NCBI GenBank assembly: GCA_025331445.1
Contig: JAIWNE010000002.1
Location: 124,001 to 188,000 of the forward strand
Direction: 5' to 3'
Source of the DNA: Blakeslea trispora
Taxonomy: Eukaryota; Mucoromycota; Mucoromycetes; Mucorales; Choanephoraceae
Length of the DNA: 64,000 nt
Shown here: positions 23,451-33,859 of the stretch, piece after piece
Numbering within the stretch: position 1 is the stretch's first letter
Layout: each line of letters opens with the position of its first letter
Made by a program: the position numbers and the translations under genes
Notes under the pieces: model-generated
Database searches by the model: none
What the model saw: the letters and a program-made list of their open reading frames with translations, nothing else
Told to the model about the DNA's origin: nothing

Positions 23451-23579
23451 TAATTGCAACCACAAACACAAAACAAGAAATATCCATAAACTCATCATCA
23501 AAAACAATAGAAAAGTCAAAACTAACAAAAACAATAGAAAATTCACAATTAACAAAAACAAAGGACACTCAACATTACA

Positions 23580-24583
23580 CGATACCTCAGGATGGGATTC
23601 CACCAGGAGGTCGCTTACAACGATTCCTTCACAATTGGAAAAACAAGATCCATCATCAATGGCCCTTGTCTGTTATAGAAAAGGGTTACCAGATTCAATT
23701 CCAACATCAGCCGATACCATGGAAAGTAAAACCCATGAAATTGAACGAGACAGATCAATCAGCGGTGGACACAGCAGTGAGCCAGTTCTTGAAATCAGAA
23801 GTGATAGAGAGATCACCCAATCAGGACGACCGATTTCTGTTAAATTTGTTTACAACTCAGGAACCGAACAAGGTCCGACCGATTCTATACTGCAGAAGAA
23901 TCAACGAATTTGTACAATGTCAGCACTTCAAGATGGAAGGTGTTCCCGCTCTGAGGGAGATAATAGAACAGAACAATTTTATATGCAAGTTGGACCTGAA
24001 AGATGCCTATGTAGTTACACCAATAATATTCACAGACAACATCACCGCTTTGAAGTACAGCAGCAAGTCAGGGGGAACAGCATCCAAGATCCTTCAGGAT
24101 TTGGCAATAATGATTCAGGAAGTATGCAATCAGTACCATCTAGAAGTAGAATACGAACATATTCCGGGGAAAGAGAACATTCAAGCCGATTGGCTCAGCC
24201 GACAGCAACACCAAACATCCCAGAAGTTGATTTACAATGCTCAGATTCCTAAGAAGGTGTTTCGATCAATCAATCGACATTGGGGGCCATTGAAAATAGA
24301 TGCGTTCGCGGACAGAATGAATACGCAACTGCCAACGTTTTGGAGCTTACGTCCAGACCCGGAAGCATCGGTAACAGATGCATTCCAACAAACATGGAGC
24401 AAACAGGGAATGTACCTTTTTCCACCATGGAAGTTTGTGCCGAAGGTGTTGCAGACGATCAAGAAACAAAAAGTACAGAAAGCAGTACTGATAACCCCAT
24501 ATTGGCCGACTCAGTATTGGTTTCCAACATTACTGAAAATGAAGCATATTCACCAACCGTACACGTTCAAAATAGGAAGATGA
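23580..24583 (+). pseudogene. DIRS-like RT/RNase H polyprotein with in-frame RT core deletion
   Basis: The protein starts with the typical GGRLQRFLHNW block and GYQIQF, then the first reverse transcriptase blocks including FICKLDLKDAYVV. Immediately after that, at about 24016, the frame jumps to the RNase H motif FTDNITALKYSSKSGGTAS. The region with the YxDD site and the first part of RNase H (about 350 residues in relatives) is missing without a frame change. The end of RNase H (HIPGKENIQADWLSR) and the C-terminal WPTQYWFP block are intact. The stop TGA at 24581 overlaps the ATG of the next ORF as ATGA. The element cannot supply its own reverse transcriptase. Confidence 0.85.
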
Positions 24584-25554
24584 ACGATGACCGCATGGCT
24601 CTTATCATCAACAAGAGGAAAACCACTAGTGACTTAGAGAAAGATACACTTGAATTCTTAGCCCATGCGCAGCGTCAAAATACACACAGAACATACAATG
24701 CGGCCTGGAAAAAGTGGGCAACTTGGTGTGCCCAACAGCCTCATGCTATATCACCTACGGTTTATGATGAACAAGCAGTACTCTAATTCTTACTTGAAAA
24801 TCGACACTTCTCTTACCAATACCTAAATGGATTAAGATCATCTATTGTATCAGTCTTTAAAGTTATTCATCCAACAAAAGAACCGTTGGCCAACAAGGAG
24901 TGCATACTGGAGTTCTTCAAGGCTAAGAGGCGTTCGGAGGTAAAAATTCCTACAAAACAAAAGTTACAAACATGGGACACAAATATTATAGTGGAGTATA
25001 TCAAGAACAACTGGCTCAACACTACTACTCTAACCCTATATGACCTACAACTGAAAACAATTATCTTGCTTTGTTTGACGACCATGGCTCGACCACGATC
25101 AGACGTGGGCCGTATTCAGTATCGAGATATACAGTTCGAATTTCACCAGGGGGAGCCAGTTTCAGCAATGCTATATTTTCGAGAGGCAAAAGAAACTCAA
25201 GTCAAATCCATGGTCTTAGATTTAGTAGGAGACAAGAACATGTGCATGGTATCAACATTGTGGTACTTTATACAACAGTCAACATCTTTACGAGTGAATT
25301 TACCAGAAGACCATAGCCTGTTCCTGACATTTATCAATGAACCTGACCAGGTGAAGTCGGCAAGTCCCTCCACAGTGGCCACTTGGGTATCAACAATCAT
25401 GGAAAAAGCAGGAATAGATACATCTATCTACAAACCACATTCCATGCGAGCAGCTTCTAGTACAAAAGCTGTGGAGAATGGTATCCCCATTTCTCAAGTA
25501 AAACAACATGTTGTATCGAATGATGTATCGAACAACACAATAGTTGACATGTAA
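24580..25554 (+). pseudogene. DIRS-like tyrosine recombinase, decayed
   Basis: The recombinase would insert the circular cDNA. The SAM-like N-terminal domain contains HRTYNAAWKKWATW. One TAA at 24784-24786 interrupts the frame, which then continues. In the catalytic domain the first Arg is in TMARPRSDV and the HxxR box is in KPHSMRAASS. The stretch that should carry the Tyr nucleophile ends in NNTIVDM and a stop instead of a Tyr-rich tail, so the nucleophile is absent. Confidence 0.8.
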
Positions 25555-25872
25555 CCTATGTCTACACTCAGATCATAAACTACCAAATAAAGAGACGTAT
25601 TACACAGTCACTTGTAACAGAGCTATAGAGTGGAGTGTCTAGCCTGACAACCAAATGTCACTGCTATCATTGCAGGATTAACAAATAGAATATCTAGACT
25701 CACAATAGTTACAAGATGTCATATGATAATGATGGTGATATTAATATCTCAAGTCTTGAAGAACTATGAAGATGTCACTGCTTAATTATTTATGTCTCAA
25801 TGCAAGAAGTCATAAAAGTTGGCCTGCTATAAATAGTTGTTCATTGGTAGATAAGATAAGGTGTAACGAAGA
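25555..25872. other. DIRS 3' side and flank
   Basis: The string TATTACACAGTC at about 25598 also occurs at the 3' end of the complete DIRS element near 35042, so it probably belongs to the terminal repeat of this one. No gene is seen. Confidence 0.5.
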
Positions 25873-25874
25873 TA

Positions 25875-26729
25875 GAGTGCATCTATTTTATAATCAGAAT
25901 TTTTCGAGAATTACAAACTCCGAACCCCAAATAAATAAATTTAAAAGTCAGTAATAATTTTTATTGGTTAATTCTGAGCTTTCGGTGAGACTTGTGGAGC
26001 TTGGAGAATTGCTCCACAAGAGCAAAGGCCTCTTGAACATTGTTGCCTTGAGCGTAGGAGAAGCTTTTGTTGTAGTATCTCCTAATCGTCAAGGGAGCTT
26101 CTCCAACTGGGTCGACACTGTCCAAGAAACGATCAATGTTGCCATTAAGACCTTCAAAAGAATAGTCGCATTCTTGGCGAGCTTCTCTTTTGGCTGCACC
26201 CCAGTACCGTTCAATCCAATTACATTCACAATAGTACTTGGGGTACAGCTCGAAAATAATGCCCTTGGCTTCTATGACTTCTGCAAGGATAGAATTTTAA
26301 TTGGCAAAGTCTGGTTGCTGCTCCAAGTCTACTGATTTGGCTCAATCTTTGCTTTTGCTTTGAAATTTTTGGCATCTTACATGTAATTAGATGAAAAAAT
26401 GTTTATTCTGTCAAGTCATTAAGATTGGCCTCTGTACTACGCTATAACTACAGTCGCCGCTTGAAATAAAGTAATATTATTGGCTGATATAGTGAAATTA
26501 AGAGGACATATTCTTGCCTCCCTGCTTAAGACACTCATCTTTGAAGACATTTCAATTTTCAAAAAATCAAGTTTCAGTAACTTTTCGTCCACCATCTTGT
26601 AGAGAATCACATTCTGAACAGAATAGTGTCAACAGGAACGAAAAAAAGTCAAGTCCCCACTTCCCTATACGTTTCTAAAAAAGTCAAAAAAAATCACGAA
26701 AAATTTCGGACCATAAAATAGATGCACTC
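25875..26729 (-). mobile_element. 855-bp deletion derivative of a DDE transposon, TA target duplication
   Basis: The ends are inverted repeats: GAGTGCATCTATTTTAT at 25875 and its complement ending at 26729. They are imperfect over about 35 bp. TA flanks both sides (25873-25874 and 26730-26731). Inside is only the C-terminal part of a transposase on the minus strand. This is what an internally deleted, non-autonomous copy should look like. Confidence 0.85.
25961..26330 (-). pseudogene. C-terminal fragment of a large DDE transposase
   Basis: About 120 codons on the minus strand match the end of the 710-residue transposase at 44-46 kb: FELYPKYYCECNWIERYWGAAKREAR with the catalytic Glu, then a CDYSFEGL block and a SHRKLRINQ end. 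An in-frame TAA lies near the 5' side (after QPDFANQ). Sequence similarity is clear but lower than between the two copies at 44 and 63 kb. Confidence 0.85.
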
Positions 26730-26731
26730 TA

Positions 26732-27984
26732 GACATTATTAGAGGATTTTGGGAGAAAAAAATTTCGTCCTTAGGCTACCCTATAAGGAAATAACTCCGC
26801 TAAGGGTCACGTTATCTTTAGACAAACCTTATTGAACAGACGCTACTGGCGTTTGTTGAATAAAGTTCGTCTAAACGTCGGCATATGAATCTAAGCAGTT
26901 CTATTGGCTAAAATTGATTCCGACACGCTAAAATGAGCGGAAAATGAATAGAAATCAGTATTGAAGAAGGAAGAGCATGGTCGTTGCAACATCTCAATTT
27001 AACTAGCAGTGACATGATAGTTTGAGGATAGAACTAAATAACTATGATCTACATTGCTGCCAACCCAAATCTTGATATTTTATATGATAAATCAAGCAAT
27101 TGACTATTCAATTTCTTTAGTGCTTCATCCCATATTTCTTATAAAAAATAAAGATTGAGCATAGAAATGAAGCAAAAGAGAAAAGTGCATTTGCGTCACG
27201 GAACAAGTGTGTTTATTGCAGAGTACTTGATTGCTTTAGTTTCTTTATTTATGGACTAATTGAATACCTTACAACATCTACAATCGAACTGCTTCTCTCA
27301 AGTAAGATATAGTATAGTAGATTGCATGAAATAATCTACATATTATAGCCTTGATATAGTGTAGTATTGTAGAACACAGTCATGAATTATACTTCTTGCA
27401 TGAACATCATATACTCAATGGAAACATACTTCTTTAAATATCAAGAAATGAGTCAAAACATACAGCAAACTAAGCTCAGATTGTCACCAACTATGCCTAG
27501 AGGTATTCTAATAATTATTGAGTAAAAACATTACGTTTCTATATTAGTTTTTATTGCTTTTACAGCCAAATATCCCAATGTAGATGTCAACTGCTTCAGG
27601 GCTGAAATTTGATTGCTCAATTTATTCAAAGACCGAAAGACAAGGATTAAGGTGAGACATACGGAGTTTGAATATTAAATGTTTTGCCGGTTCATGTGAC
27701 TTTTGTCTCCCAAAATCCTCTATTGTGCATCGAAGACCAAGTCACTCTCCATCATCAATAGAATAGTATAAATAGAGATAGATTCTTGACTAGTTAGAAA
27801 GCTCATTCAATTTACTTTGAACTTAATCCGGACAAAACAATAAAAGTTGAGTCTTAGTCGTACTTTGTCTCTTTTGTTACTGTTGAGAACCTACTTATAC
27901 AACAAATGGGTTGAAGGAAGAGTGAGTTAATTGTTACAATTGTGTCTGGATCAAGTTTGGTTAATTCGCTTTATTTTCGAATAC
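26732..27984. other. Non-coding, repeat-like DNA
   Basis: I see no gene. A 16-base string at about 26747 (AGAGGATTTTGGGAGA) returns inverted at about 27710, which hints at the ends of another old element of about 1 kb. Confidence 0.4.
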
Positions 27985-29145
27985 AGGAAAGCTACAGAAA
28001 CAGACAAGCTGTGCGTTAGTCTTTGTTTGAAACGATCTTGAAGGATAAGACTGGCCATAAAATTGATGACAAGATGAGCCAACTGACAGGCAGGATCACC
28101 AGCTTTGCCTTTGATCGTATTCGTTTCGAATACATCAACTTGATGGACAACAAAGCTGATCCTGATCATGTCTCTCATGTGGATCCTACTACGGGTAAAT
28201 GCCTTTGCGAATTGCGTAGAGCATACCGTCTTCCTTGCAGACATCGAATTGCAAGATATAATGGTCCTATTCCATTAGCTGCCGTCCACAGAAGAAGGCA
28301 CATTATGTGTCAGAATGGCAGAGGTTAGTAGATTAGAGTACAGAGTATCAAACAAATGTCTAATATCCTTGTTTTAAAGTTGCTACTATTGCTGAAATGA
28401 CAAATGCCAGCAAGGAGCATAATCCTGAAGAGCATGAAGTCAGAAAGCCTGTAGAGGTTCAGTTGCAGAAGCTGCAATATATCAATGCAGACTTAAAAAC
28501 TCAAGGAGAAAGAATCAGCTTAGAGGATGAGCTTAGAGCAATCATAAGCAAGTATTCTGATGACAAGCAAGTTGAGCGTATCCTTCTCCTCCAATAGTAT
28601 ATGACATCAAAGGTCATCCTAAAAACACTACCCGAGAAAAAATTGCTTTGGAGAGAGAGATGGACAAAATCGCTCAACTTGCCAAACAAAAAAAAGCAAG
28701 TCAAAAAGAAGTTGCCCAAGGTATTGATACCAAAAACTGAAATTAACATAGACACTAAATGGTTGAAGTAGTCCGCCTAGCCATTCCAATCCCTAAAGGA
28801 TTGAGTGCCAAGCAAGTGACAGGCCACTTCAATCCTTCGCCTGATGGTAATTGTGGCTATAGAGCAATTGCTCATGCCATTTTCGATGATGAAGCCAGTT
28901 TTGGCAAGGTCAAGCATGAGATGCTTTTGTGTTTGAGAAAGAATGAGCAATTCTACCGCCAAGTTTTTGGTGGCTCTCCCTCCGCCTCTGAAGTTCTCTC
29001 TAGTACGTTCGAAAGTATCCAAAGCAAGCTTAGCAACGACGCTTCAGCAGGTATCACTGATAATTGGTTTCAATTTCCAGAAATGGTCCAATTAGCAGCA
29101 GATACCTTTAGCAGAGCTATTGCTTGTTATACGCCCGACAATTAA
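27985..29145 (+). pseudogene. MULE-type transposase C terminus (SWIM finger) joined to an OTU protease domain
   Basis: The first part carries a SWIM zinc finger: CLC, then LPCRH 10 residues on (CxCx(n)CxH), as at the end of Mutator-like transposases. A charged helical linker follows, with a frame break near 28597 and a further stop near 28739. The last segment has an OTU cysteine protease start, DGNCGYRAIAHAI, and runs to a TAA at 29145 before any catalytic His. SWIM plus OTU in one protein is known from MULE elements. The catalytic DDE part is missing upstream. A short intron may lie near 28328-28380. Confidence 0.7.
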
Positions 29146-29212
29146 AGTACCACATTCGCTCTTTACTTTTCCCTCCCTTCCCTGTTCGCCCTATTCCTTT
29201 GCAACTCTACAA
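29146..29212. other. Spacer before the iteron transposon
   Basis: A short pyrimidine-rich spacer with no feature other than the TA at 29213-29214 that flanks the next element. Confidence 0.5.
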
Positions 29213-29230
29213 TACTGGTTTTTAACTTAG

Positions 29231-29340
29231 ATTTCGTCGTTTGTACCAAAATGTTCGTCGTTTATACAAACAAATTTCGTCGATTGGTCAATTAAATTTC
29301 GTTTTTTGGCACCATTAATTTCGTCGTTTGACACCATTGA
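29231..29340. repeat. 22-bp iteron array, left terminal repeat
   Basis: About six units with core TTCGTCGTTTG recur every 21-22 bases. They run unbroken from the perfect 72-bp end into the inner half of the inverted repeat. Confidence 0.85.
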
Positions 29341-30013
29341 TTTCGTTGAATTTTATATAGGCTAAAAAATCATAGATTCTAAGAAATAATCACATAGAAT
29401 GAAAATGCCATTCTTTGTTGACAGATATCCTAAGGAAAGGAAGAAGTCAACGTTTGCATTATTAACATAAGACCACTCACTTTTATCTAATCAAGAGAAT
29501 AATTTGAAATGAATAAACTAGAAATATCACAGACAAATCAATACTGGTGTGTCAAGTGTACAACTCAGCATAACAAACAATCAATCCACTTGGTAAAAGC
29601 AAATGAATAAAGAAATAAGTTACTTGGCAAAACAATGCTAATAAATGTACCTGTCAGTGAGAGAAGTAAAGCATACAAGACGTGGTGCCTGTATGACCTC
29701 CTGTAAATGATACAATTAATTTGACCTTATTTTCCAATGGACTTTGACCTAGAAGCAAAACGAAATAAACGATTTATGACACAGACTAGTATAATATAAA
29801 CAGACACTATATTTGTTGAATTAAACAGGGATTCTCTATCTGATTCTAATCACTTTTGACACCTGATAAATCAGTTCCCTCTCTTTCATTTTAATAAAAA
29901 AAATCGAATCCCATCTCATTGAATTTTCCTGATACTCCATATATCGCAAAACTGCTTTTATTCTATGTGATTATTTCTTAGAATCTATGATTTTTTAGCC
30001 TATATAAAGTTCA

Positions 30014-30110
30014 ACGAAATCAATGGTGTCAAACGACGAAATCAATGGTAACAAACGACGAAATCAACGGTGTCAAACGACGAAATTAATGGTGCCAAAA
30101 AACGAAATTT
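30014..30110. repeat. 22-bp iteron array, inner half of right terminal repeat
   Basis: Four full 22-bp units (ACGAAATCAATGGTGTCAAACG and variants) start at 30014, 30036, 30058 and 30080, and a partial unit follows. They are inverted relative to the left array, which has two fewer units in the matching part. Confidence 0.9.
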
Positions 30111-30325
30111 AATTGACCAATTCTGAGTGTCGAAACAAGTTCTCTCAGAATTTGTTGAGACCACGAATACAAAATAAGACTGTGTAATATGTGCTTAATC
30201 TTCTTTTATTTTAATGTCAGCGAAATAATAAAATTCTATTCTAATTGTATAATTGTAATTTTGATCTTCTTTTTCGCTCGCCTGGTCATTACCGCTTTGA
30301 TTTTAGAATTTCAAAAAGTTTCAAA

Positions 30326-31237
30326 ATGACTCCAGACGAGGAAATGCAACAAATGCGTCAGCAATTAGCCGAAACTCAAAACATGCTTGGTCAATTGATT
30401 GAACAACAACAACAGCAATATCAGGCACAAGCAGCAGCAGCCACATCAGATCCTGTAGACGATCTTCAAAGCCACCTCCATCCTTTTGGTATGCGTCCTC
30501 GCTTCGATTGGACTCCTGATCTTTTGGTTCAGGATCAATTTGCACTTGACCGAGACTTGTTCAACAATGAAGTCCTGTCAGATGAGGCACGTGGGGAATT
30601 GATTGACAAGTACCCTCCCATTAGGCAATTGAATTATCAGCCACCCCTTACGATGCCTGAGGCAAAGCGTCGTATGAACACATCTCAAACTAAAGAGGAC
30701 GTCACTCTTAAACATATCCAATATCTCTTATCAGGTACATTTCGCCCTTTAGATATTTTGGCCAGTGAGATTTGTACCACCGATCTACCCAATGATCATT
30801 CTCAACGCTTTATTGAAATCATAAACGACATACGTTCTTTGATGTTGAATGTCAATGCAAGCATTTCATCATCTCGCACAGACATTGCGTTCCGGGCTAT
30901 CAACCCTAGCTTCCGCGCTCCTTCAACGGGTAATCAAAACTATCTTATGTCTTCAGAAGCATTTCAATCCGCTATCAGCCAGCAGTCCAAGAGCAACAAG
31001 GCATTGAAAGAGGCTTTTTCTCGTCACCGTCGCAGTGGTGGTCCCTCATCCAAGCCAACAGCTGGAAGTAACAATACGTTTTTTCGGGACGGTCCGTCCA
31101 TGGACCAGGGCGGTTACAACAACAACAACAACAACAAGCAACCCAACAACGGATTCTCAGGCGGACATCGACCTCCCCACCAGAACACCAATCCGTTCAT
31201 CAAGAACAACCAGTTCAACCCCAAGAAGAAGCAGTAA
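30326..31237 (+). CDS. DIRS-like Gag protein
   Basis: The frame of 303 codons starts at the ATG after a run of A residues. The N-terminal coiled coil is Gln-rich (QLAETQNMLGQLIEQQQ). A helical core with FGMRPRFDWTPDL follows, then a basic Gly/Asn-rich tail with a run of five or more Asn and NPFIKNNQFNPKKKQ at the end. No zinc knuckle is present, as is usual for DIRS Gag. The frame is intact. Confidence 0.8.
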   Translation: MTPDEEMQQMRQQLAETQNMLGQLIEQQQQQYQAQAAAATSDPVDDLQSHLHPFGMRPRFDWTPDLLVQDQFALDRDLFNNEVLSDEARGELIDKYPPIRQLNYQPPLTMPEAKRRMNTSQTKEDVTLKHIQYLLSGTFRPLDILASEICTTDLPNDHSQRFIEIINDIRSLMLNVNASISSSRTDIAFRAINPSFRAPSTGNQNYLMSSEAFQSAISQQSKSNKALKEAFSRHRRSGGPSSKPTAGSNNTFFRDGPSMDQGGYNNNNNNKQPNNGFSGGHRPPHQNTNPFIKNNQFNPKKKQ

Positions 31238-31248
31238 TATCCTGCTCC

Positions 31249-33018
31249 GTGGTGGGAGGAAGATTGTCCAGGTACCTTTCCGGCTGGACAACCATCTGCA
31301 AGAACGACTGGATGCTCTCCGTAATTCGAGACGGTTTCCAAATAACCTTTCACTCGCCTCCTCCTACCACAACAACCGGAAAACCAGTGGTCTGCTTCGA
31401 TCCCAAACAGGAACAACTGCTTTCTCAGGAGATTTCATCTCTCCTAGACAAATGCGCCATCGAAGTGGTCCCACCACACCAACAACAAACACCGGGATTT
31501 TACAGCTCCATGTTCGTCATCCCGAAGAAGACAGGCGGATCACGGCCAGTCTTCAACCTCAAGGCCCTGAACCGATATGTAGTATGTCCAACATTCAAGA
31601 TGGAAACAATCAACGACATATCTCGTCTTATACACCCTCAGGATTGGATGACATCTATCGACCTTTCGGATGCTTTCCTTCACATACCAGTTCATCCTTG
31701 CTCTCGACGCTTTCTCCGTTTTGTATGGAAAGGGGTTTGTTACCAGTTCAAAACAGCTCCTTTTGGCCTATCCGTAGTCCCCTTCCTGTTCACGAAACTC
31801 ACCAAGTCGATAATGCATTGGGCTCGTTCACTGAATATACGTCTCAGTATGTACTTGGACGACTTAATCATCATTTCTTCTTCCAAAGAACAAGCCAAAC
31901 AGCACACATCGCTGGTTCTGAACAAGCTTCAGGAAATCGGTTGGCTTGTCAACCTGAAGAAGTCCGTCCTCGAACCAACACAGACGTTAGAGCACCTAGG
32001 CTTCGTGCTGAACACCACAACCATGACGGCCAACCTTTCAACCAAGAAGCTGCGCGATTTGGGTCGATCGATTGCGCAGGTGCTTCGTCGTCCTGTCCAA
32101 CCTCCTCGGGTCATCATGAGTCTGACGATGCGAATTCAATCAGCCACATTTGCTCTTGTCCCTGCTCGACTGTACACTCGGTATCTACTACAGTTAACAA
32201 CCACTTCGGTTCAAGACAATAAGGATTGGGATGTGCCTGTTCCACTACCACCTGCCTGTATAAAGGAATTGGAATGGTGGAAGGCCAATCTACATCTTTG
32301 GAATGGTCGCAGCATCTTACCTCAGACTCCAGAACAGACTATTTATGTCGATGCCAGCGACACTGGCTGGGGCTGCTTTGCACCCATCGAGAACAGGTCA
32401 CCGATTCTGGCGCACGGCTACTGGACGCACGAGGAGGCCAACATGTCCATCAACTGGAGGGAGTTAAAGGCAGCTCAACTAGCTCTTCAAACCTTCCCAG
32501 GATTGATGAATATGACGGTGATGATCCGGACGGACAACACGACGTCACTGTCGTACATCAACAAGCAAGGCGGAACCAAGTCCCTCCCTCTTCTACAACT
32601 GGCCATTCAACTATGGAAGTGGTGCCTTCAACGAGGGATTCTTTTGATTGCTCAACACATCCCGGGGGTATACAATCAAACAGCCGATTACGAGTCTCGC
32701 CGCTTCTTCCTCAAGAACCAATGGCAAATTCACCCTTGGATCTTCAGATATCTGGATACACAATGGGGCCCACATTGTACAGACCTCTTCGCCGATCGAA
32801 CTACCAACCTCCTTCCAAGGTACGTATCGTGGATGGCCGATCCGGGATCCATTTGGACGGACGCCTTTACGATGGATTGGAGCCAGCTATCGAGCCCATA
32901 TATGAACCCACCATGGAATCTGATAGGTCGCTGCCTATCCAAGATCGTCCACGATCAAGTTCCCTCCGCGACCATAGTCGTTCCACATTGGACTTGTGAT
33001 ATTTGCAGTCTCAAATAG
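31249..33018 (+). CDS. DIRS-like reverse transcriptase/RNase H
   Basis: The frame is open from just after the gag stop. It begins with the GGRLSRYLSGW block. Reverse transcriptase motifs follow: FVIPKKTGGSRPVFNLKALN, SIDLSDAFLHIPV (first Asp), TAPFGLSVVPFLFTKL and the active site MYLDDLII. RNase H follows with YVDASDTGWGC, NWRELKAA, RTDNTTSLSYI and ADYESRR, so all four acidic residues are present. The protein ends soon after VVPHWT, where relatives continue into a Leu/Pro-rich tail. No ATG is evident at the start, so translation may use frameshifting from gag or a spliced mRNA. Confidence 0.9.
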   Translation: MVGGRLSRYLSGWTTICKNDWMLSVIRDGFQITFHSPPPTTTTGKPVVCFDPKQEQLLSQEISSLLDKCAIEVVPPHQQQTPGFYSSMFVIPKKTGGSRPVFNLKALNRYVVCPTFKMETINDISRLIHPQDWMTSIDLSDAFLHIPVHPCSRRFLRFVWKGVCYQFKTAPFGLSVVPFLFTKLTKSIMHWARSLNIRLSMYLDDLIIISSSKEQAKQHTSLVLNKLQEIGWLVNLKKSVLEPTQTLEHLGFVLNTTTMTANLSTKKLRDLGRSIAQVLRRPVQPPRVIMSLTMRIQSATFALVPARLYTRYLLQLTTTSVQDNKDWDVPVPLPPACIKELEWWKANLHLWNGRSILPQTPEQTIYVDASDTGWGCFAPIENRSPILAHGYWTHEEANMSINWRELKAAQLALQTFPGLMNMTVMIRTDNTTSLSYINKQGGTKSLPLLQLAIQLWKWCLQRGILLIAQHIPGVYNQTADYESRRFFLKNQWQIHPWIFRYLDTQWGPHCTDLFADRTTNLLPRYVSWMADPGSIWTDAFTMDWSQLSSPYMNPPWNLIGRCLSKIVHDQVPSATIVVPHWTCDICSLK

Positions 33019-33859
33019 ATTCAATGAGAGGGAACTCGATTTTTTTATTAAAAAGAAAGAGAGAGAACTAATTCTACTGCAAGTCCATGTTGTGTTTATA
33101 TATTATTTCTATCTCGGTTTCAATCAATCACTCCGTTATAATTTTATCTGTATGAGCAGTTTTCCTACTAGGATGACTGGTCACCTTAATGGAAAGATGG
33201 CTGTAGCCAGATTTCATCCCCCGCCTTGAATAAGGTGGAGATATATTGTTTACTTGATTTATATCTTGGAGAGATAATAATTATGCTCGACAAGATATGT
33301 TTTAATCTTGATTAGTGTTTCAATATATCAGGCATAACTGTTTCATACTTGTTCACTTGTTTCGTTGGATGTTAAGATCAGTTTAGATTAGGTGATAACG
33401 ATAGACAAGCCCTTTGTAATTATGTCTCAGAACTATCTTTATCCAAGTAATGATTTAGTCTTTTCTTATAATGAAATCTCTAGAATCATTGCTTGATTTG
33501 TTAGATGCTGCTACCTTGGTATTATAAGGCCTATGCAACCATCCTGCTATCACATGTATCATGTCATATAGCCATTTCAAGTATTGATGAAAAGAGAGTC
33601 AATGAATATAAATCTGATCATGCTTTCAATGTGTTAGCTAGGCACATTGAACGCTTTATATATCATATCATCGCTTTTTACCAATGCTTGTTAGATGTTT
33701 GATTTCAGGATTACCTCTGGTAATATCTGAAATGATTTTAAGTTTCCAACTTTGTGAACATTATTTGATTTATTGTTATTTTGACATTACCTGTCAAAAT
33801 AACCTTTGATGATGATTAATTGAATTTCCGATTATAAGTCGTTCTGGCTTCTGTATATG
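33019..33859. other. Non-coding spacer inside the DIRS element
   Basis: About 0.84 kb separates the RT and recombinase genes, although relatives usually overlap them. It may be an insertion that removed the end of the RT protein, or an intron: a GT at 32996 and an AG at 33839 would join in frame. A perfect hairpin with an 11-bp stem (GTTATTTTGAC) lies at about 33775-33803. No inverted ends were found. Confidence 0.4.

Noticed and set aside
29231..30110. Regular 22-bp repeats as a CRISPR-like or telomere-like array
   Set aside because: There are no unique spacers between constant repeats, the units diverge, and the arrays form the inverted ends of a transposon.
30400..32222. Long alternative frames overlapping DIRS gag and RT genes
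   Set aside because: They are shadows of GC-richer genuine genes; composition is Ser/Thr/Arg-rich without domain motifs.
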